Of a stretch of DNA of 64,000 nucleotides, positions 61,444 to 64,000 are shown one piece after another. The position numbers and the translations under genes were made by a program. Positions within the stretch are counted from its first letter, which is position 1. The number at the start of each line of letters is the position of its first letter. The stretch lies in NCBI GenBank assembly GCA_902798585.1, contig CADBXF010000001.1, forward strand, positions 113,658-177,657, given 5' to 3'. The stretch comes from an uncultured Lachnospiraceae bacterium. GTDB lineage: Bacteria; Bacillota; Clostridia; Lachnospirales; Lachnospiraceae. The notes beneath the pieces were generated by a model. The model was not told the DNA's origin, searched no databases, and was given only the letters and a program-made list of their open reading frames with translations.

Positions 61444-63222
61444 ATGCGAAGGAAACATCTGGTTTTGGCGGGATGGATTGTCGCGGCCGCCCTCTTGTCG
61501 GTCGGCTGCGGGAAAAGTGCGCCCGATCCGACCGGTTTGGACAACCCCGGACATGTCTCCGTCGCCACGACCACCCCTCTTCCGACGCTTCCGATTTCGG
61601 ACATCAACTACACAAACGCCGAGATTCGCGGCGGGGAACCGATATTTTCCGTGCGGGACGCATTTCACGAGAAGGCTCTCGAGGTCTCCCTCACGAGCTC
61701 GCTTCCGAACGGTGAAATCTACTATACGCTCAACGGACACGAGCCGATGATGGACGGGCAGGCGACGCGCTATTATGCGCCGCTCATCCTCGATCCGACC
61801 ACGGGGGATTACCCCTCGGCCTATGTGATTAAGGCCAGGACATTTTACGCCGACGGCACGGTTTCTCCGACGGCGGTACATACCTATTTCGTGTCGGAGG
61901 GAATCCATCGGCGCTTTGAGAGCGCGTCGGAGCATTTTACGATTGTCAGTCTTGTCGGGGAAAATGCGGACTTTCTCGGCGGGCCGGGCGGCATCCTCTA
62001 CCGCGAAAATTACAACTCGCGCGGCGATGCGAGCGAACGCCCGGCGCACATTGAATTTTTCGGCGCCGATGGGGAGCTTCTCGCGTCCCAGTTCGGCGGC
62101 GTGCGCGTCTACGGCGCCTACTCCCGCCGAAACCCCGTCAAATCCTTAAAACTCTTCGCGCGCAAATCCTACGATCCGAATCAGGGGCGCTTCCGAAGCG
62201 ACTTCTTCGGCACGGTGAATTCTCTCGGGAACCCCGTCGCCTCCTACGATAAACTCGTCCTGCGCAGCTACGGAAACGACTGGCAGTTTGCATTTCTCCG
62301 GGACGAGCTGAACCAGCGGCTGCTCGCGGCGGCAGGCTTCCCCTTCTACGAGGCGGTCGTGCCCGCGGTCGTGTATCTGAACGGACGCTTTTACAATTTC
62401 GTGTGGATGCACGAGAGCTATTGCGATGCCTATTTCAAGCAGCGCGTCCCGTCGGAGACGCTCAAGGGTGAGTTCGTCGTCATCGGCGGCACGGAGCAGA
62501 AGAAATCCTACGACACCGACTTAAACGACATCAAAGAATGCGACGAATTCAACGCTCTGTACGAGCGCTTCCTCGGCAGCAACCTCGCCGACGACGCCGT
62601 CTTTAACGAGCTGTGCCGCGTCATCGATGTGTACAATTATCTCGACTACTATGCGGCCAACATCTATGTCTGCAACTACGACTGGCCGCACAACAACTAC
62701 AAGGTGTTCCGCTACTATCCCGACGAGACCGGCGCGCTCGGCGACGGCCTGTACGACGGGCGCTGGCGTTTCCTGCCCCACGACATGGACTATTGCTACG
62801 ACATCTACGGCAATCAGGAATGCTCCGTCGCGACCGACTGCCTCGCCGCCGTCACCACCCCGGGCAAGCGCTATGCGCCGCTGTTCACCGCGCTTCTCAA
62901 GCGCCGTGACTGCCGCGAATACTTCATACGCAAAATTCTCCGCCTGGCGGACGGCGCATTTTCCTACGGGTCCGTCTGCGCCGAGATCGACCGGATGACA
63001 GCCGAGCAGGGCACCGAGATTTCGCGCTACATCGATGCGATGCAGCATGAGTACAATTCGGACAGCTACACGAAGGGCTCCATCTGGACGAGCACGGGCT
63101 ATGTCGACGGCTCCCTCGCCACCATCCGCGCATTTGCCGAGGCAAGGAAAGCCAACATTTTGCTTCATCTCGAGAACGCCTTCGACCTCCCGGAGGCACA
63201 GCTTCTGCAGATTGCAAAATAA
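61444..63222 (+). CDS. CotH kinase family lipoprotein
   Basis: The 592-residue product has a lipoprotein signal (LLSVGCG) and a short linker. A chitobiase-like beta domain (about residues 75-155; GEIYYTLNGHEP, YVIKARTFYADGTVSPT) precedes a CotH kinase-like domain (RNPVKSLKLFARKSY, NYLDYYAANIYVCNYDWPHN, WRFLPHDMDYCYD). CotH of Bacillus spore coats phosphorylates proteins; here the lipid anchor places it outside the cell. The ATG at 61444 has GGGAG upstream; longer in-frame starts lack a signal peptide and binding site. Confidence 0.92.
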   Translation: MRRKHLVLAGWIVAAALLSVGCGKSAPDPTGLDNPGHVSVATTTPLPTLPISDINYTNAEIRGGEPIFSVRDAFHEKALEVSLTSSLPNGEIYYTLNGHEPMMDGQATRYYAPLILDPTTGDYPSAYVIKARTFYADGTVSPTAVHTYFVSEGIHRRFESASEHFTIVSLVGENADFLGGPGGILYRENYNSRGDASERPAHIEFFGADGELLASQFGGVRVYGAYSRRNPVKSLKLFARKSYDPNQGRFRSDFFGTVNSLGNPVASYDKLVLRSYGNDWQFAFLRDELNQRLLAAAGFPFYEAVVPAVVYLNGRFYNFVWMHESYCDAYFKQRVPSETLKGEFVVIGGTEQKKSYDTDLNDIKECDEFNALYERFLGSNLADDAVFNELCRVIDVYNYLDYYAANIYVCNYDWPHNNYKVFRYYPDETGALGDGLYDGRWRFLPHDMDYCYDIYGNQECSVATDCLAAVTTPGKRYAPLFTALLKRRDCREYFIRKILRLADGAFSYGSVCAEIDRMTAEQGTEISRYIDAMQHEYNSDSYTKGSIWTSTGYVDGSLATIRAFAEARKANILLHLENAFDLPEAQLLQIAK

Positions 63223-63290
63223 CTGCCCTTGAATATTGCTAAACCCCCGGCGGCGCCGGGCATTCCATACAACAGGAGGCATCACTGTAC

Positions 63291-64000
63291 ATGAGTTGGA
63301 TTTTGCGCTACATGGGGCGGTACAAGACCCGCGTCGCCCTCTGTATGACCGTCAAGTTTTTCGGAACCATCGGCGAGCTCGTGCTCCCGTTCCTTCTGGA
63401 GCATATCATCGACGATGTCGTCCCGGGCGGCAAATCATTGCCCGTGGTCCTGTTCGGTCTTTTGATGATTTTCACGGCCGTTCTGGTACGCGCTCTGAAC
63501 ATCGCCGCCAACCGCCGTGCAACCGCCGTCGCGAGAGACTGCATCCGCGATATGCGCCACGACCTTTTTGCGACCACCACGCGGCTCACGGGCTCGCAGT
63601 TTGACTATGTCACACTGCCGTCGCTCATTTCCCGCATGACCTCCGACACCTACAATGTACAAAACTTCATCGGCATGATTCAGCGAATGGGCGTGCGTGC
63701 CTGCATCCTCCTGATCGGAAGCATCCTCGTGTCCTCCTTCATGGATCCGTTCCTCGCCCTTGTGCTGCTATGCATGGTGCCGATTATGGCGGGCATCATT
63801 TTGTTTATCTCCTTTAAGGGCATCCCGATGTACCGCAAAGTTCAGGACAAAGTGGACAACATCACGCGCGTTCTCCGGGAAAATATCACCGGCATCCGCG
63901 TGGTGAAGGCGCTTTCGCGCGAACCGTACGAAACCGCTCGCTACGCCGCCGCCAACGACGACCTCACGACGACCGACCTGCGCACCGGCATCACGATGGC
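63291..64000 (+). CDS. ABC exporter, transmembrane domain (3' end outside window)
   Basis: The frame begins at the ATG at 63291 (AGGAGG upstream) and stays open to the window edge, giving 236 residues. It starts MSWILRYMGRYKTRVAL and has four clear membrane segments plus the conserved cytoplasmic coupling segment RENITGIRVVKALSREPYE of type I ABC exporters. The ATPase part is outside the window. It lies 68 bases after the CotH gene. Confidence 0.93.
   Translation, partial: MSWILRYMGRYKTRVALCMTVKFFGTIGELVLPFLLEHIIDDVVPGGKSLPVVLFGLLMIFTAVLVRALNIAANRRATAVARDCIRDMRHDLFATTTRLTGSQFDYVTLPSLISRMTSDTYNVQNFIGMIQRMGVRACILLIGSILVSSFMDPFLALVLLCMVPIMAGIILFISFKGIPMYRKVQDKVDNITRVLRENITGIRVVKALSREPYETARYAAANDDLTTTDLRTGITM

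Noticed and set aside
1..64000. tRNA and rRNA genes
   Set aside because: Reading both strands I saw no convincing tRNA cloverleaf signature or rRNA segment; a tRNA search program would be decisive.

Overview
The window reads as a chromosomal segment of a moderately GC-rich, low-T-content Bacillota genome, most likely Clostridia of the Lachnospiraceae type. Support for this: a T-box leader in front of valS, the infC-rpmI-rplT operon with a leader terminator, ferredoxin-linked 2-oxoacid metabolism, many Thr/Pro-linker lipoproteins, and a cluster that resembles the DUF5716/DUF5717 gene set I associate with Lachnospiraceae (from memory, not searched). There is no rRNA, tRNA, insertion sequence, prophage or CRISPR array that I can see. 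Almost all genes are on the minus strand.

Layout. 1-1.3 kb: the tail of an unknown plus-strand gene, a bidirectional terminator and a rhomboid protease with its own promoter. 1.3-10.2 kb: a seven-gene minus-strand envelope operon (VanW-like protein, Dlt-like adenylation enzyme and carrier protein, membrane-anchored beta-propeller, substrate-binding/permease fusion, two Thr/Pro-linker lipoproteins). 10.5-13.7 kb: valS with T-box. 13.7-16 kb: two tandem paralogous membrane-anchored proteins of unknown function and a divergent PH-domain protein. 16-25 kb: an operon with an Hsp70-like protein, a TPR-like protein, a 1193-residue solenoid protein, a Bax-inhibitor-1 protein, an HD-domain protein and a CmpB-type membrane protein. 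25-26.5 kb: infC-rpmI-rplT, with infC starting at AUU. 26.5-31.3 kb: two unknown genes, proC, and a NADAR-macrodomain fusion protein. 31.4-34.6 kb: acyl-ACP thioesterase, acyl-CoA synthetase and an XRE-cupin regulator.

35.2-55.6 kb is a coherent sulfur-metabolism island on the minus strand: mccB, mccA, metNIQ, an iron alcohol dehydrogenase, an AhpD-like protein, cysK, a SAM methyltransferase, metK, a LysR regulator, then an Ssu/Tau-type ABC importer followed by a four-subunit 2-oxoacid:ferredoxin oxidoreductase, a PaaK-type acyl-CoA ligase and an aminotransferase. Three small Cys-rich reading frames, none longer than 48 codons, sit with good ribosome binding sites at the head of, or at junctions within, this island. 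Each is followed directly by an intrinsic terminator. In two of the three, a perfect 8- or 9-base segment inside the small frame can pair with the 5' side of the terminator, which is the expected layout of ribosome-controlled transcription attenuation by cysteinyl-tRNA. This is the strongest candidate for an undescribed system in the window.

55.8-64 kb: a 1363-residue membrane protein with a 15-unit 11-residue repeat array, an unknown protein with an acidic Ala-rich tail, a pair of identical palindromic elements around its promoter, a CotH-kinase lipoprotein, and the first part of an ABC exporter that runs off the window.
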